A stretch of 64,000 nt of DNA from Leptodactylus fallax (Eukaryota > Chordata > Amphibia > Anura > Leptodactylidae): the NCBI GenBank assembly GCA_947044405.1, contig CAMRHE010000012.1, positions 11,176,001-11,240,000 on the forward strand, read 5' to 3'. A program made the position numbers and the translations under genes. The notes beneath the pieces are model-generated. The model saw only the letters and a list, made by a program, of their open reading frames with translations, did no database searches and was not told the DNA's origin. The first letter of the stretch is position 1; every line of letters starts with the position of its first letter. Positions 23,254 through 34,993 of the stretch are shown piece after piece.

Positions 23254-24954
23254 CACTTGTTTTTTCCTGTGTCTCCTGAGAGACTGTCACTGAAGGGAAA
23301 AACATCACCTACTGGAGCCCTATATTCACTTAAAGGCCTTTAAAAATAACAGATTCTATTACGTTCTTTTATTTAAAGTGTGCGCCTCCTGGAGCAGTCA
23401 AAAGCATTGTATCTGATCAGAGGTGCAAGGCTTCATGCACACGACCTAGTCTGCAGGCCAAGGGAGTCCGATTTTAATGGAAGGTATTCGAATGACTCAT
23501 GATATCCGAGTGCCTTGCGTGTTACACCGTTTCATACTAAAGGCTCCCCGGGCCTGGGCCCTGGTGTGAAAACTAAACTTGGTCCCCCATGCAACTTTTC
23601 CTTACGACTGTCAGCCACGTCCCAAATATGGGATACCAAGCTTAATAAGTGTATCTTATAAATCATGGCTACCAGAAAGTATTCTACATACTAGACCAAA
23701 GGTGTGAGCTTTGAACATACTGTCTGGATACCTTTTTTTACTGTATTGAAAATCGGTTTAACACACAACAGAATCAACACAAAAGGTTAATGTAAGTTTT
23801 TTATAATGAAAGTCAATGTCAGTCATATTCAAAGATAGGTCACATGTAGGGCTAGGCAATTAATCGCAAAATAACTGAAATCAAAAGGCAGCTCAATGGA
23901 TGTGAATTTGCTCACATTGATTATTGAAATAGTTTTGCATTCATAACATCCTGTCCACACTGCCATTGGTTAAAGGATATGTCACTAACTGTGTGCTATA
24001 CAATCAGTAATTGAAACCAAAATTCCATGGCATGATGTGGCATATAAATAGGGGGCATGTCGTGTAAAAAGGGGAGTGTCCTAAAACAGTTGTTCATTAC
24101 TTATGCAACTCCCAATTGTGAAAAGAGTATTGCATGCATGTGCCTTCTGTGCCGTTCAATGGTCGTGTGCATGTAGCCTTAGAGTGAAGCCACACGTTGC
24201 AGGAAATCAGCATTTTTATTGCAGATTTTTCTGCATTTTTCAAACAAATAAAAAAGTGGTTTTGAAAGGAATACAAAATATAAAGGAATCACTTGTGCTT
24301 CTCCCTTCTACTAAATCCACCCCTGGCTTTGGCACAAAAACCACAGCAAAATCTTCAAATCAACAAAAAATGCTCCTTTTCCATAACTTATGGCCTCAGC
24401 CTCAAACTACATTTAAAAAAATGTCATAGATGCAGAAGCACCATGAAATTGGCAAAAGCAATTCTATAAATGCAACATGGTGGGGCATTTCATAAAGTCC
24501 AACATGTAACATCTGGATGCTATATTTTGGAAGGAATGATACAAATAATTACTCGAAAATACTTTGATATCCAGCCACATACTGTAAAACATAGCTTCAC
24601 TGAATATTAGGGTGAATGCCTACTGCCTAGCACCTCAAAACAACATACCAATAATCATGATTTTCATAGGTTTTCATCACCTGTTCTTCCCCAGCCTGGG
24701 TACCCCAGGGGTAGGTTGAAGTCAATTCTTTTTTACCATTTTTACCATTACCATTTTCCGACAGGTAGGTCACAAGCCTACGCCCTACAAGCTAAGGGGA
24801 GCAATAATTATCAGATCATTAGCCACCGCTCTTCCTCCCGGCCCTGACCGCTTCTTCCTGGTTCAAATGGACATGAGATATCAGAGTAATACGCCTGGAG
24901 CAGAGAAAGAGTAGGGCTGGGAAGCGCAGCAGTGGGTAATGAACTGATACTCAT
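23254..24954. other. Intron with worn MITE fragments
   Basis: Fragments similar to the TTA MITEs occur near 23428-23530 ('gcttcatgcacacgacc') and 24178-24405 ('cttagagtgaagccacacg' to 'atggcctcagcc'). The rest looks unique. No coding frame supported. Confidence 0.5.
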
Positions 24955-25450
24955 TATTTAGTGGAAGCACTGATGGGGGCCATCATCTTTTGTGGGGCAT
25001 TGATGAGAGTCATTGTACTATGTGGGAGCACTTATTCGGGTCATTATCCTATATGAGAGCACTGATGGTGCCATTATCCTAAGTTGGACACATATGGGAC
25101 CATTATACTATGTGGGGGCACTGATGCGGGCCATTATCTTATGTGGGTGCACTCATGGAGGTCATTATACTGTGTGAGGGCACTGATGGGGCCCATTATC
25201 CTATGTGAGGGCACTGATGGGGGCCAATATCTTATGTGGGGCCACTGATGGGGGCATTATCCTATGTGAGGAGCACTGATGGGTCCATTATCCTAATTGA
25301 GAGCACTGATGGGGGTAATATCCTATGTGGAGCACTGATGGGGCCATTATCCTAAGTGGGGGCACTGATGTGAGCCATTATCCTATGTGAGGAGCACTGA
25401 TGGGGCCATTATCCTAAATGGGGGATTCACTGATGGGGCCAATATCCTAT
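24955..25450. repeat. Minisatellite, about 30-bp unit
   Basis: About sixteen imperfect head-to-tail units of the type 'gcactgatgggggccattat' followed by 'cctatgtggg', with frequent small indels. The unit shares 'ggggccattat' with the 'ggggccactat' of the hAT-borne minisatellite at 10060-10540, so the array may be a degenerate relative that has lost its carrier. Confidence 0.85.
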
Positions 25451-27114
25451 GATGGACTTTAGGTGAGAATATTAAAGGGGATAACAACCTTTTTAATATT
25501 GATAGCCTATCAATATTACATTTGCTAGGACACCCATAGATCTACTTTTTAAGGACAGCGCAGCTACCAGTAATGTTTATGGAGGCATGCTACTAACTCA
25601 GTATACGGGCAGGTTTAGGTATTGCAGCTGTGTCCCATTGATAACTATGTGACACCACTGGAGTACCTAAACCAGCGACTACACATTGCACAGTGTGTTA
25701 GCAGCGTATGTAAACATTACCAGTAGCTATAATGTCTTGGAACAACTGATCTGCGGGGGTCCCACTATAATATAAACAAAAATACACAAACAATGAATAA
25801 ATGTCATGAGCAGCTTTTTCTTTGATAGTGTAGGGCTTCACAGCAGAATTTGTCTTGCTATTACTTGCAAAGCCAGAACCACACGTCTTACTAATTGTTA
25901 GGAAGTTGCTTTTATAGCTAAAGGGACAAGACATTTGTGTCTGTAGTCAGAGCTGGCTGCCAGCTGCAGGAAACAGAGCACATGTTTTATTGAAGGAAAT
26001 AGCTATATCCATTATTTTCATCATAATCTGGATTTATCCATAAATGTAGCCTTCATTCCCATTTTACACTATGTTTAGAATGTCTTGTCTAGTTCTGGAC
26101 TTCCAAGAAAGTTCTGAGAAGTAGAATAGTTAAATTATATTTTTCCCCAATCTGCTTTGCAGAGGAGGATTAAGAGTGTCCTAATATTCCTTTTACTATG
26201 TCTGTTTTACTGCCATCTGGAGTTGAGCTTTTACCATGCGTTAAAGATTTATCTACATTTTCAATCTCTTCAATTTCAGCTGGATGATCTCCAGTTTTGA
26301 CTGGTTTTATTATGGACCATTATTTTTACACTTATTCTGGTTAAACACACAGAGATTGTCTCCTAAGCGCTTTTGAACTATAATTCTAACAGAGACGACA
26401 CAATGTAAAAAAGGACGTACATTATAGTAGAATAGCCAAAGTGGTTTTTCATCTGTCCTGTATGTATGAAAAATACATGAAAATGAACACGGATCCTTTA
26501 CTGTATAGCATATTCTGCAGAGAGATAGGTTACAGCTCCTTTATATATCACCATGGCCCCCATTTACAGTGCTATTCTTGTTTATCACCAGCTATATTCT
26601 CTGCAGATACAGAGCCATACATATTACATTATATTCTTTGTACTGCCAATGACCAAAAAACAAGAGCTTTGCTTTAAAAGATTATGCCCATGTTTCCTAG
26701 GCCTGTAGCTGGAGACAGTTTTATCTATTCATAGTGTAAATAGTCCTTCGGTAGTATAAATCATGCTATGATCATAGTAACATTAACAATTGAAAAAATT
26801 AAAATGTGAATCACGAACATTGTTGCACATAAAAGTAGGGAAAAAAAAGCTATTTCACTACTCTGTTTTGAGATTTGTTTTTATGACTTTCACTGTACAG
26901 TATAAATAACATGGTAATTTTATGAATTGTTAATTTTTAATGTTTTAATTCTTTTGTAAAATAAAACAAATTTAGGCAAAGCACAGCTAAAAAATGCTGC
27001 AAGAAAAAAAAAAAGCATTGTATTTTTTCCAGTGTTTTTCATTGAGTTTTTCCTTCCCCTTTTAAATGTATTGGGAAAATTCTAACTATTCCACAGCTAA
27101 AAATAAAAGTGGTT
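25451..27114. other. Intron, no gene or clear element
   Basis: Unique-looking intron DNA. No splice-flanked coding block found. Confidence 0.5.
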
Positions 27115-27310
27115 GTCCTGTTATGGACACTTATTCCCTATCCATAGAAAGGATCCCAGTGATCAGGAGGATGGTGGACCCAAAGTTCCCCTAAAGTCTC
27201 CTTGTGTATAGTGAACTTGTGAGACTGGCGCTCATTCTATGGGGCTTCCGGGACTGAAATCTCTGCAGCCACTTATCTCATGTCCACTGGATAGGGATGA
27301 AGTGTCCATC
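27115..27310. repeat. Dispersed frog MITE-like repeat
   Basis: A weakly palindromic stretch from 'ggttgtcctgttatggacac' to the inverse-like 'tggatagggatgaagtgtcc'. It has the form of the common amphibian 'rounding' repeats, identified by pattern only. Confidence 0.4.
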
Positions 27311-27533
27311 CCATTTAACATGCTGTGTTTATCAAAAACGCAGCTTTTCCAGAGTTTTCTTTTCTGAAATGTGTGGATGAAATTAAACAATATCTCATTC
27401 ACTTTTCTGGTACTATGAATTGCAGCATATTTTTCCGCTGTGTTTCCACAGCAGCCAAAAACACTTTGTTTCTACAATGTGAGGTATTAGCCTTAAAAAT
27501 AAATTTATTTTTACATCTAGTAAGGCTAGGTTC

Positions 27534-27690
27534 ACATCTCCGAACGGAAACCTAATCCGCATAAAAAAGAGGTTACCTTAGGAAACCAGCAGACCCCATA
27601 GACTATAATGGGGTCCGTGTGGTATCCGTTCGGTTTCCGCCCAAATAGGGTGGAAAATTGCAGAGATAAAAGTCCTGCTTGAACCCAGCA
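27534..27690. mobile_element. Worn TTA/TAA MITE (family of 49517)
   Basis: Starts after TAA (27531-27533) with GGCTAGGTTCACATCTCCG and ends TTGAACCCAGCA. It contains 'atggggtccgtg' as in 49517-49739. The right duplication has decayed to 'tca'. Confidence 0.65.
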
Positions 27691-28060
27691 TCAGCCATAT
27701 GAGGGCTTATTTTTTGTGGAACAACTTAAAGTTTCATTGGTACCATTTTGGACTACATTATGATCATTTTTTGTTTTTATTGGAGGTATGATGGATAAAA
27801 AATAGATTTATGTATTGTTTTTAGTATCATTTTACAATGTTCACCCTTCAGGATAAATAGCAGAAAACTTTATAGTTTGTGCCATTACGGTTACAGTGAT
27901 ACAAATTGTGTGTACTTTTTAAAAATCTTTTTCAATACGGTAGCATTTTTAAAATAAGAAGAAATTACTGTTGTTCATAATCTAGATTTACTATATATTT
28001 TACAATGAACAGCTTTTATTTTTTATCACAATTTTTTTATTGCATCTATAATACACTGCA
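27691..28060 (+). repeat. Fragment of AT-rich frog repeat
   Basis: 'catatgagggcttattttttg', 'ggtaccattttggactac' and 'ccattacggttacagtgata' are phrases of the TTAA-flanked family at 15466-18740. Confidence 0.55.
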
Positions 28061-28071
28061 AACTTTTTGTT

Positions 28072-28255
28072 GCACAGAGGATAAAATATTCCGGCTCACA
28101 GTGAAAAAATTCCATAAGAATTAACTTTTAATGCTCCATTTAAAAATTCACATCACAAAATAAAATCCATGCAATCAGAAAAGCTTACACGTTTCGGAGT
28201 AGAAACACCCCTTAGTCATAGCTGTGAGCCGGAATATTTTATCCTCTGTGCAAAA
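28072..28255. repeat. Foldback with 30-bp arms
   Basis: 'cacagaggataaaatattcc' plus 'ggctcacag' (28074-28102) is repeated exactly in inverse at about 28222-28250, with about 120 nt between. The loop contains, on the minus strand, 'ctatgactaagg...gaaacgtg', a motif also seen at 30924-30958. It could be a foldback element or a terminal repeat of a larger retroelement. Confidence 0.7.
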
Positions 28256-28543
28256 TCTATCAAGTTTGCCTCAAAGTCCTAGGCATTAGTTCCAGGAACC
28301 AGCATCACATGGGTGGATTTTGGATATATCAGAGGTGAGCTGTATATCATATGGTAATTTCAATTTATCTTTTGTTTGGATGTTGTGACATACTTTTTGT
28401 ACTACAGTGTATTATGTCTTTCAGTATTGTATGGGAATGGAGGGCATGGTTTATAGAGAGAGCTACTTCCCTCTGAAGCCACAGTCATCTATGGGATTAA
28501 ACTGAAACGATCAGAGATTTTTTTTGATCCCAGACATTAGCAT

Positions 28544-28935
28544 TTAAAGGGGTTTCTAGGTTGGACCGGATAACCTATTCTCAGGACAGGTCATCAATAT
28601 CAGATTGGTGGGGGTCCAATGCTTGGCACCCAAGCCAATCAATTGTTTAAAGGGGCTACAGCATTCCTGCAAGCGTCTATCCTCTTCAATGTTTATATGC
28701 ACGTCATCTACATAGTGCCAGTTTAGTTCCAATCAAGTCAGTTACAGTTTATAGCTATAATTCCCTACACAGCTACTACTATATAGACAGAGTGCACGTA
28801 AACAGTGAAGAGGACACAACACTTAAACAAGCATTGAGGCCCCTTGACACTGCAGAGCTACAGAGTGTCAGACCCCCTCTGATCTGATATTGATCGCATA
28901 TCATGGTGGATAAATCATCAATATCCTGAACTCTC
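28544..28935. repeat. Dispersed frog MITE-like repeat
   Basis: Begins 'ttaaaggggtttctaggttg' and contains 'aggacaggtcatcaatatcag' with an inverse-like end 'aaatcatcaatatcctga'. A diverged relative is at 52165-52400. No coding content. Confidence 0.5.
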
Positions 28936-28953
28936 GATATTTATTTAGGCTAA

Positions 28954-29668
28954 GGGCCCATGTAGTGGGCAACAGCAAAAAAGCAGTTCTGTGAAAAAAC
29001 GCATCACGGTTTTTCCCACAGCGCTTTTCACAGAAAGTCTGCAGAGGTTTCCGAACGTTCTGCTTCAATTATACATACAGGTGCATCTCAATAAATTAGA
29101 ATATCTTTGAAACGTTCATTAATTTCAGTAATTCAGTAATACAATTCATAATCAGCGTCTTCCATGATTGTGTGTCCTACTGAACCAGACTGAGGGACCA
29201 TTTAAAGGCTTAGGAAACCTTGGCAGGTGACACACTAAATTTACAATACTAAACTTTTTTACAATATTCAAATTTTCTTAGATTTGGGTTTTCATTATCT
29301 GTAATCCATAATCAACATTTACAGAAATAAAACACTTGAAATAGAACACTCTGTGTGTAAAGAATCTAGAAAATATAGGAGGTCACTTTTTTTAATTTAA
29401 TTACTGAAATAAATAAAACTTTCAAAGATATTCTAATTTATTGAGATGCACCTGTATATGGAAACTGGCATTTTTATGGTATACTTGACATGCTGCAATT
29501 TCCAAAACTGTCCGCTGCACGTATTTTCCCACAATGTGTGGATGGGATTCATTATAATCCCATCCCCTTTACAGGAACTGTAAAATGGTGCATTTTTTCC
29601 ACGATGTTTCCAACGCGGGCAAACCACGGAGTTTATGCCACGTGGGGCCCCGGCTTTAAGTGGTTAAT
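28954..29668. repeat. MITE split by a Tc1/mariner MITE
   Basis: The outer element starts 'ggctaagggcccatgtagtg' and ends with the inverse-like 'cacgtggggccccggc'. Its middle contains the same 'caatgtgtggatgggatt' as 4841-4858. The element at 29078-29454 sits inside it. Confidence 0.6.
29078..29454. mobile_element. Tc1/mariner MITE nested in another MITE
   Basis: Inverted ends CAGGTGCATCTCAATAAATT and onward, matching over about 35 bp, flanked by TA on both sides (29076-29077 and 29455-29456). It is 377 bp long with no transposase. The form fits an internally deleted Tc1/mariner element. Confidence 0.85.
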
Positions 29669-30219
29669 GGATATCTGCTAAAAAGTATTTTAGTATTTTC
29701 AATGAAATGCCAGTTCTGAAGTATCTTTTCTTAGAATGCTTTATTTTACTGTTCTGATATTCCTGCTGGAAATGTATGGATCAGCGGTCACAGAAAAGGA
29801 ACCATTGACGTATGTGGCTTTATAGCAAGAAAGCTTCCATCATGCATTTTACATCATGTTTTTGCTCCGTCTGCATCTGTCACCCTACTACCATTAATGC
29901 CCGTCGCTGTCCTCCTCTTAGGCAGTCCAACCCTGTCTACAGAAGTTACTAACAAAAAGTCATTCCTTCATCAACAAAATATAAAAAACAAGACCATGAG
30001 TGACATTTCAACATTTGAAAATGTTTACACAGACAGGAGGCTATTTCATTCAGACATAAAGAAGCAGAGATAAATGTATCAGGTACGGCAGGAAACAGTG
30101 AACTTCAGCAGAGGTCCTTTTCATAGCTAAGATTATATTTATGTATCTTGAGATACTGACTTCTTGTAATTAATGAAATCCTAAATACTGAGAAGTACAA
30201 GCAGGTTTTCATCTATTAT
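29669..30219. other. Intron, nothing recognised
   Basis: No repeat or coding pattern that I can support. Confidence 0.5.
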
Positions 30220-30400
30220 TCAGTGCCATTACAAAGGCATGTCATCAGTCCCAACTTCATTCTAAAGCAGAATAATGACCTCAAATACAAAGCTAAGGTC
30301 ATAAAGAACTATCAAAGAAAATACGAAAATGCAACCAAGCCTGCCAACAAGCCAGCTAACTTCTGCAGCAAGACACTAAAAGTTCTCCATAATGTGTGGG
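30220..30400 (+). pseudogene. Tiny decayed Tc1-type transposase fragment
   Basis: Reads LQRHVISPNFILKQNNDLKY and then KAKVIKNY. This lines up with the core segment around the second catalytic Asp seen in the other elements here ([20 protein letters not shown]). The Asp is Asn. Short and old; the rest of the element is gone. Confidence 0.5.
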
Positions 30401-31865
30401 GAAACTTGAAAGATGTTTACTGTGCTATTTCATACATGTTTCAGACTTGTTCCCTTCTTTCAAATTCTTCAAAACTTTAGCTAAACATTATAACTGTTTC
30501 TTCCTTCTATGTTTTCCAAAAGTGACTTAAAAAAGCTGCTTCTATGTGGGCTTCTGAATGGTAAATATACCTATCAATACAGAATTATAAGGGCAAGGAA
30601 AGTAGAGTCGATTTCCAGAAGGAAAAACACCAGCGATTTATGTTTCTTACTTCACATTTTACCGCGATCATTTTATCACACTGTTATGTGGTGTTTGGTC
30701 TTTATCAGATTCACATCTACCTATGTTTCTAGTGTTTGGCAACATTGTGGTTGTTATGACATTATGTTAATTCAAGTGAGTACTATATTTATTGTATATT
30801 GTTGGAGGAACATACAGCTTCTTGGGTTTTAGCCTAATGATATTTGGTTAATTTAGAGTTAATAACAAGGAGGTATGGTCTTTTGTTTTTAAGCATTTGG
30901 TAGTGATACAGCTCAACAGGCTATGACTAAGGAGCCATGTGCTTTGAAACGCGCAAGTCATCGTGTCTGTACAGGATGGTTGTTATGCCATCTTTGTCCT
31001 TTTTTAATATGTGAATAAATGTTACATTTTATTTATACGAATATTTGCCCAGAGACGATGGTGTTTTTACCTTCTGAAAATCGACTGCATCTTTTTTCCT
31101 TGGTCTGGGAAATCCTCCTTGCGCCTTGGCAAATTTGAATCGACTCTGTATCTACAGGTGAGCTGTGGAGAGACTTTTTGATTTAAATTCAAAGTAAATA
31201 GAGTAACCAAATAAATAAAGTAACCCAGTCATTATGGCAATTTGCTGTAATTTATGGAATTGTGAATCATGAAATCCTTAAGGAGAGTGTCCTGTCATGA
31301 ATCCATGGTCTGAAGTGCCCACAAATGGATCCAAAGCACAAGAGTAGATTTGCCTCTTAATGGCTCAGAAGAAAAAAAAAATTTGACTCGAATCCCACTA
31401 AAATATCATGGTAGAAATATACATTATATGGGCAAGTGTAAAGGGCTATTCCTATCTTGACATTTATGGACATATCCACAGACTGGCTACTCAGATATTT
31501 TCTGAACTCCAGTACAATTGAGAAACTTGTGCAAGAGTAGTCATCTCTCCCTTCACTGGGGCTGCTAGACAGGGGTCAGGGAACGCCCATGCTTGAGACA
31601 GATTCAGTTATTAGAGCTGGGAGCTGCACTCATCAGGCATTTATGACATATTCTATGGGCATAGCCATAAAGGTCCAGATCAGGATACTCCTTTAAAGGG
31701 GCCCTGTACATGATAAGGGGGCAGTGTTCTGTGTGGCAGAACTGTACAGTTTATAGACAAAAACTGCTTTTCAAAATAAGCAAATCGTAGTAAAATAATG
31801 CATGGTTTTGCCACATACTCTTAGCCACACAGCACTCAAAATGGCAGCTACAGCACTTGACAGGG
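30401..31865. other. Intron with one ribozyme-like motif fragment
   Basis: At 30924-30958 'ctatgactaaggagcc' is followed by 'gctttgaaacgcgcaagtc', like the loop motif at 28185-28225. From about 31430 to 31700 a MITE-like stretch ends 'ataaaggtccagatcaggat'. Otherwise unremarkable. Confidence 0.45.
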
Positions 31866-32040
31866 TAGCATGGTGGCTCTGTGGTTAGCACTGTTGCTTT
31901 GCAGAGTTGGAGTCCTGAGCCTGAATATCTGCATTGAGTCAGTTTCTTTCCATGTTTCTATGGGTTTCCTCCCACACTCTAAAGACATACTAATAGGGAA
32001 TTTAGATTGTGAGTGTTGTGGAATATGTTGGTGCTATATA
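31866..32040 (+). mobile_element. SINE-like or LINE-tail repeat
   Basis: 'gtagcatggtggctctgtgg' and 'ttagcactgttgctttgca' then 'gtttcctcccacactctaaa' form a dispersed vertebrate repeat whose 5' part resembles a tRNA-type promoter region. Its 3' end 'gttggtgctatata' is interrupted by the Tc1 copy at 32041 and resumes after 33644 as 'taagtaaacaaataa'. SINE versus LINE tail is undecided. Confidence 0.55.
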
Positions 32041-33642
32041 CACTACAGTTCAAAAGTTTAGGGTCACTTAGGAATTTCCTTATTTTTGAAAGAAAAGCAC
32101 AGTTTTTTTCAATGAAGATAACATTAAATGAATCAGAAATACACTCTATACATTGTTAATGTGGTAAATGACTATTCTAACTGCAAACTGTCTGTCTGTT
32201 TTTTAATGCAATATCTACATAGGTGTATAGAGGCCCATTTCCAGCAACCATCACTGCAGTGTTCTAATGGTACATTGTGTTTGCTAACTGTGTAAGAAGA
32301 CTAATGGATGTTTAGAAAACCCTTGAAAACCCTTGTGCAAGTATGTTAGCACAGCTGAAAACAGTTTTGCTCGTTAGAGAAGCTATAAAACTGACCTTCC
32401 TGGAGCATTACATTTGTTGGTTAGATTAAACTCTCAAAATGGCCAGAAAAAGAGAACTTTCATGTGAAACTCGACAGTCTATTCTTGTTCTTAGAAATGA
32501 AGGCTATTCCATGCGAGAAATTGCCAAGAAACTGAAGATTTCCTACAACGGTGTGTACTACTCCCTTCAGAGGACAGTACAAACAGGCTCTAACCAGAGT
32601 AGAAAGAGAAGTGGGCGGCCCCGCTGAACAACTGAGCAACAAGACAAGTACATTAGAGTCTCTAGTTTGAGAAATCGACGCCTCACAGGTCCTCAGCTGG
32701 CAGCTTCATTAAATAGTACCCTCAAAACGCCAGTGTCAACGTCTACAGTGAAGAGGCGACTCAGTGATGCTGGCCTTCAGGTCAGAGTGGCCAAGAAAAA
32801 GCCATATCTGAGACTGGCTAATAAAAGGAAAAGATTAATATGGGCAAAATAACAGACATTGGACAGAGGAAGTTTGGAAAAAAGTGTTGTGGACAAACGA
32901 ATCGAAGTTTGAGGTGTTTGGATCACACAGAAAAACATTTGTGAGACGCAGAACAACTGAAAAGATGCTGGAAGAGTGCCTGACGCCATCTGTCAAGCAT
33001 GATGGAGGTAATGTGATGGTCTGGGGTTGCTTTGGTGCTGGTAAAGTGGGAGATTTGTACAAGGTAAAAGGGATTTTGGATAAGGAAGGCTATCACTCCA
33101 TTTTGCAATGACATTCCATACCCTGTGCACAGCGCTTGATTGGAGCCAATTTCATCCTACAACAGGACAATGACCCAAAGCACACCTCCAAATTATGCAA
33201 GAACTGTTTAGGGAAGAGGCAGGCAGCTGGTATTCTATCTGTAATGGAGTGGCCAGCGCAGTCACCAGATCTCAACCCCATTGAGCTGCTGTGGGAGCAG
33301 CTTGACCGTATGGTACGCAAAAAGTGCCCATCAAGCCAATCCAACTTGTGGGAGGGGCTTCTGGAAGCATTGGGTGAAATTTCTCCAGATTACCTCAGCA
33401 AATTAACAGCTAGAATGCCAAAGGTCTGCAATGCTGTAATTGCTGCAAATGGAGCATTCTTTGACAAAAACAAAGTTTGAAGGAGAAAATTATTATTTCA
33501 AATAAAAATCATTATTTCTAACCTTGTCAATGTCTTGACTATATTTTCTATTCATTTTGCAACTCATTTGATAAATAAAAGTGTGAGTTTTCATGAAAAA
33601 CACAAAATTGTCTGGGTGACCCCAAACTTTTGAACGTTAGTG
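32041..33642 (+). mobile_element. Tc1 element, family 2, copy C
   Basis: Ends 'cactacagttcaaaagttta' and the complement of 'cactaacgttcaaaagtttg', flanked by TA on both sides. Full length at 1602 bp. Same family as 59990-61601. It landed inside the SINE-like repeat at 31866-32040. Confidence 0.93.
32439..33480 (+). pseudogene. Tc1 transposase, copy C, several breaks
   Basis: Starts MARKRELSCETRQSIL, with a helix-turn-helix (MREIAKKLKISYNGVYYSL) and the GRPR linker. Breaks are TGA at 32625-32627 just after GRPR, TAA at 32850-32852 with a nearby frameshift (2 nt missing relative to copy D), and TGA at 33109-33111. Catalytic blocks remain readable. WTNESKFEVFG has Asn where the first catalytic Asp should be; [14 protein letters not shown] has the second Asp; LNPIELLWEQLD has the Glu. 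It cannot give active enzyme. The last codons before the TGA at 33478 are intact. Confidence 0.93.
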
Positions 33643-33644
33643 TA

Positions 33645-34320
33645 AGTAAACAAATAAGTTATTGCATACACCCACCTTATAATTTAGTTAATTCTGCAGA
33701 TAATTGAAAGACTGGCCTCCAATTTTTGGAAACATGTAGCTGAAGTTGACAAAACTAGGTTTTCATTTTGAGCGGGTTTCATTTTCACATAGGGACAGTT
33801 ATTAGATACTTTTATGCTTTTAGTATATAAAACATTAAAACTGTTTTTGTTTTACATTTTACAATCTTTGGAGATTTGAAACAACTAAAGAGGTTTTCTG
33901 ACCTCATATGAAATTGTGAATAGTACCTTTATACAGTATGTGCAGAATGATAAATAGGCCACCAAAGCTAAGTAGTTATTTTTCATTTTAATTATCTTGC
34001 ACAGCTCCATACAGCTTCTTTATTTTTATTCCGAGAGGGCCTGCAGTGGGTGGGATTACCAGTTCGAAGGACAACAGTTCCCATATTTTCCCTTCCCTCA
34101 CAGACATTCCCTTCATATGCCTCTATTACAGAGTATTAGGTAGGTTTCTTTTGCTCACTGGCTATGCATTATCTGCTGCCTAGCATGTGATACTCAATCC
34201 CTCCAGACACAAGAAAGAAGGGTGGAGAGCCAGGGAACGTAAGAGGCAAATGTGTGTTTAGCCTATGGGATAGTGAAGAGATCAGGCGATACCTTTTAGA
34301 AGCTAACTGAGTATATTTGA
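33645..34320. other. Intron, no clear element
   Basis: After the 15-nt tail of the SINE-like repeat, ordinary AT-rich intron. Confidence 0.5.
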
Positions 34321-34326
34321 TGGTAA

Positions 34327-34356
34327 GCTTTCGAGAGTACTAGCTCTCTTCTTCAG
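34327..34356 (-). ncRNA. Hammerhead-ribozyme-like core
   Basis: On the minus strand the order is CUGAAGA, one A, GAGAG, a six-base loop, CUCUC, then GAAA. This fits the hammerhead core CUGANGA - stem II - GAAA with a perfect 5-bp stem II. Stem I and stem III partners next to it are poor, so cleavage activity is doubtful. Small hammerheads of this kind are known in Penelope-like and other retroelements. This is an inference from the motif only. Confidence 0.35.
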
Positions 34357-34359
34357 ACA

Positions 34360-34993
34360 TGGTGTTATAAAAAAAACTGAAAATTCAAACTTTTTATACA
34401 CAAAAGACATGGACCTTCAAAGGATCTTAGAATCTTTAAAAATAACAAAATGCAATATAAGTAGAAAAGTTATTTACATACATGTCACACTATGTATGAA
34501 CTGTGAGGGTCACAAATCACCACCTGATAGCAAACAGATAACAGCAAGAATTACTGATCCCTCCATCACGCCCCACAAGTTTCCAGATTGTTTATTTCCT
34601 GACCTGTGTAAATAACTTCTCTACTTTGTGAGGGTGTGAACCTAGAGGGCACTGGTGAGCGACCCAAAAACAGGGTTGCAAAGGACCTTGGCCACACCCA
34701 TACCGGGGGCCTCACTCTAGAAGAGAGCGTACACAGCAGGAGAGTGCTGCTGATGACCTGCAGGGAGCAGGTGGACGGTTGACCAGTTGGAGCAGACAGG
34801 TGGTCTGTCCCAAGACGACTGGATTCCACAATGGACTTAGTTAAGCTCAGTGTGAGCCAGACTACTGAGGAGAAACCTCAACAAAGCATCTTGTCCACAG
34901 AAATTAGTCAGGGTTCAAGAAGTGAGGTGTTGCCCTGTGTGTCGGCTAGGCTGTTTTGTTATTTTGTTCCTGTTATCACTTACTAACTGAATA
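34360..34993. other. Intron with unassigned repeat-like sequence
   Basis: 34626-34985 has a GC content and codon-free look unlike its surroundings ('gtgagggtgtgaacctagag', 'ctggtgagcgacccaaaaac') and may be part of an LTR or satellite cut by the LINE at 34994. No duplication was found to define ends. Confidence 0.4.

Noticed and set aside
31866..32040. A functional tRNA gene
   Set aside because: Only a promoter-like resemblance in a dispersed repeat; no cloverleaf can be drawn.
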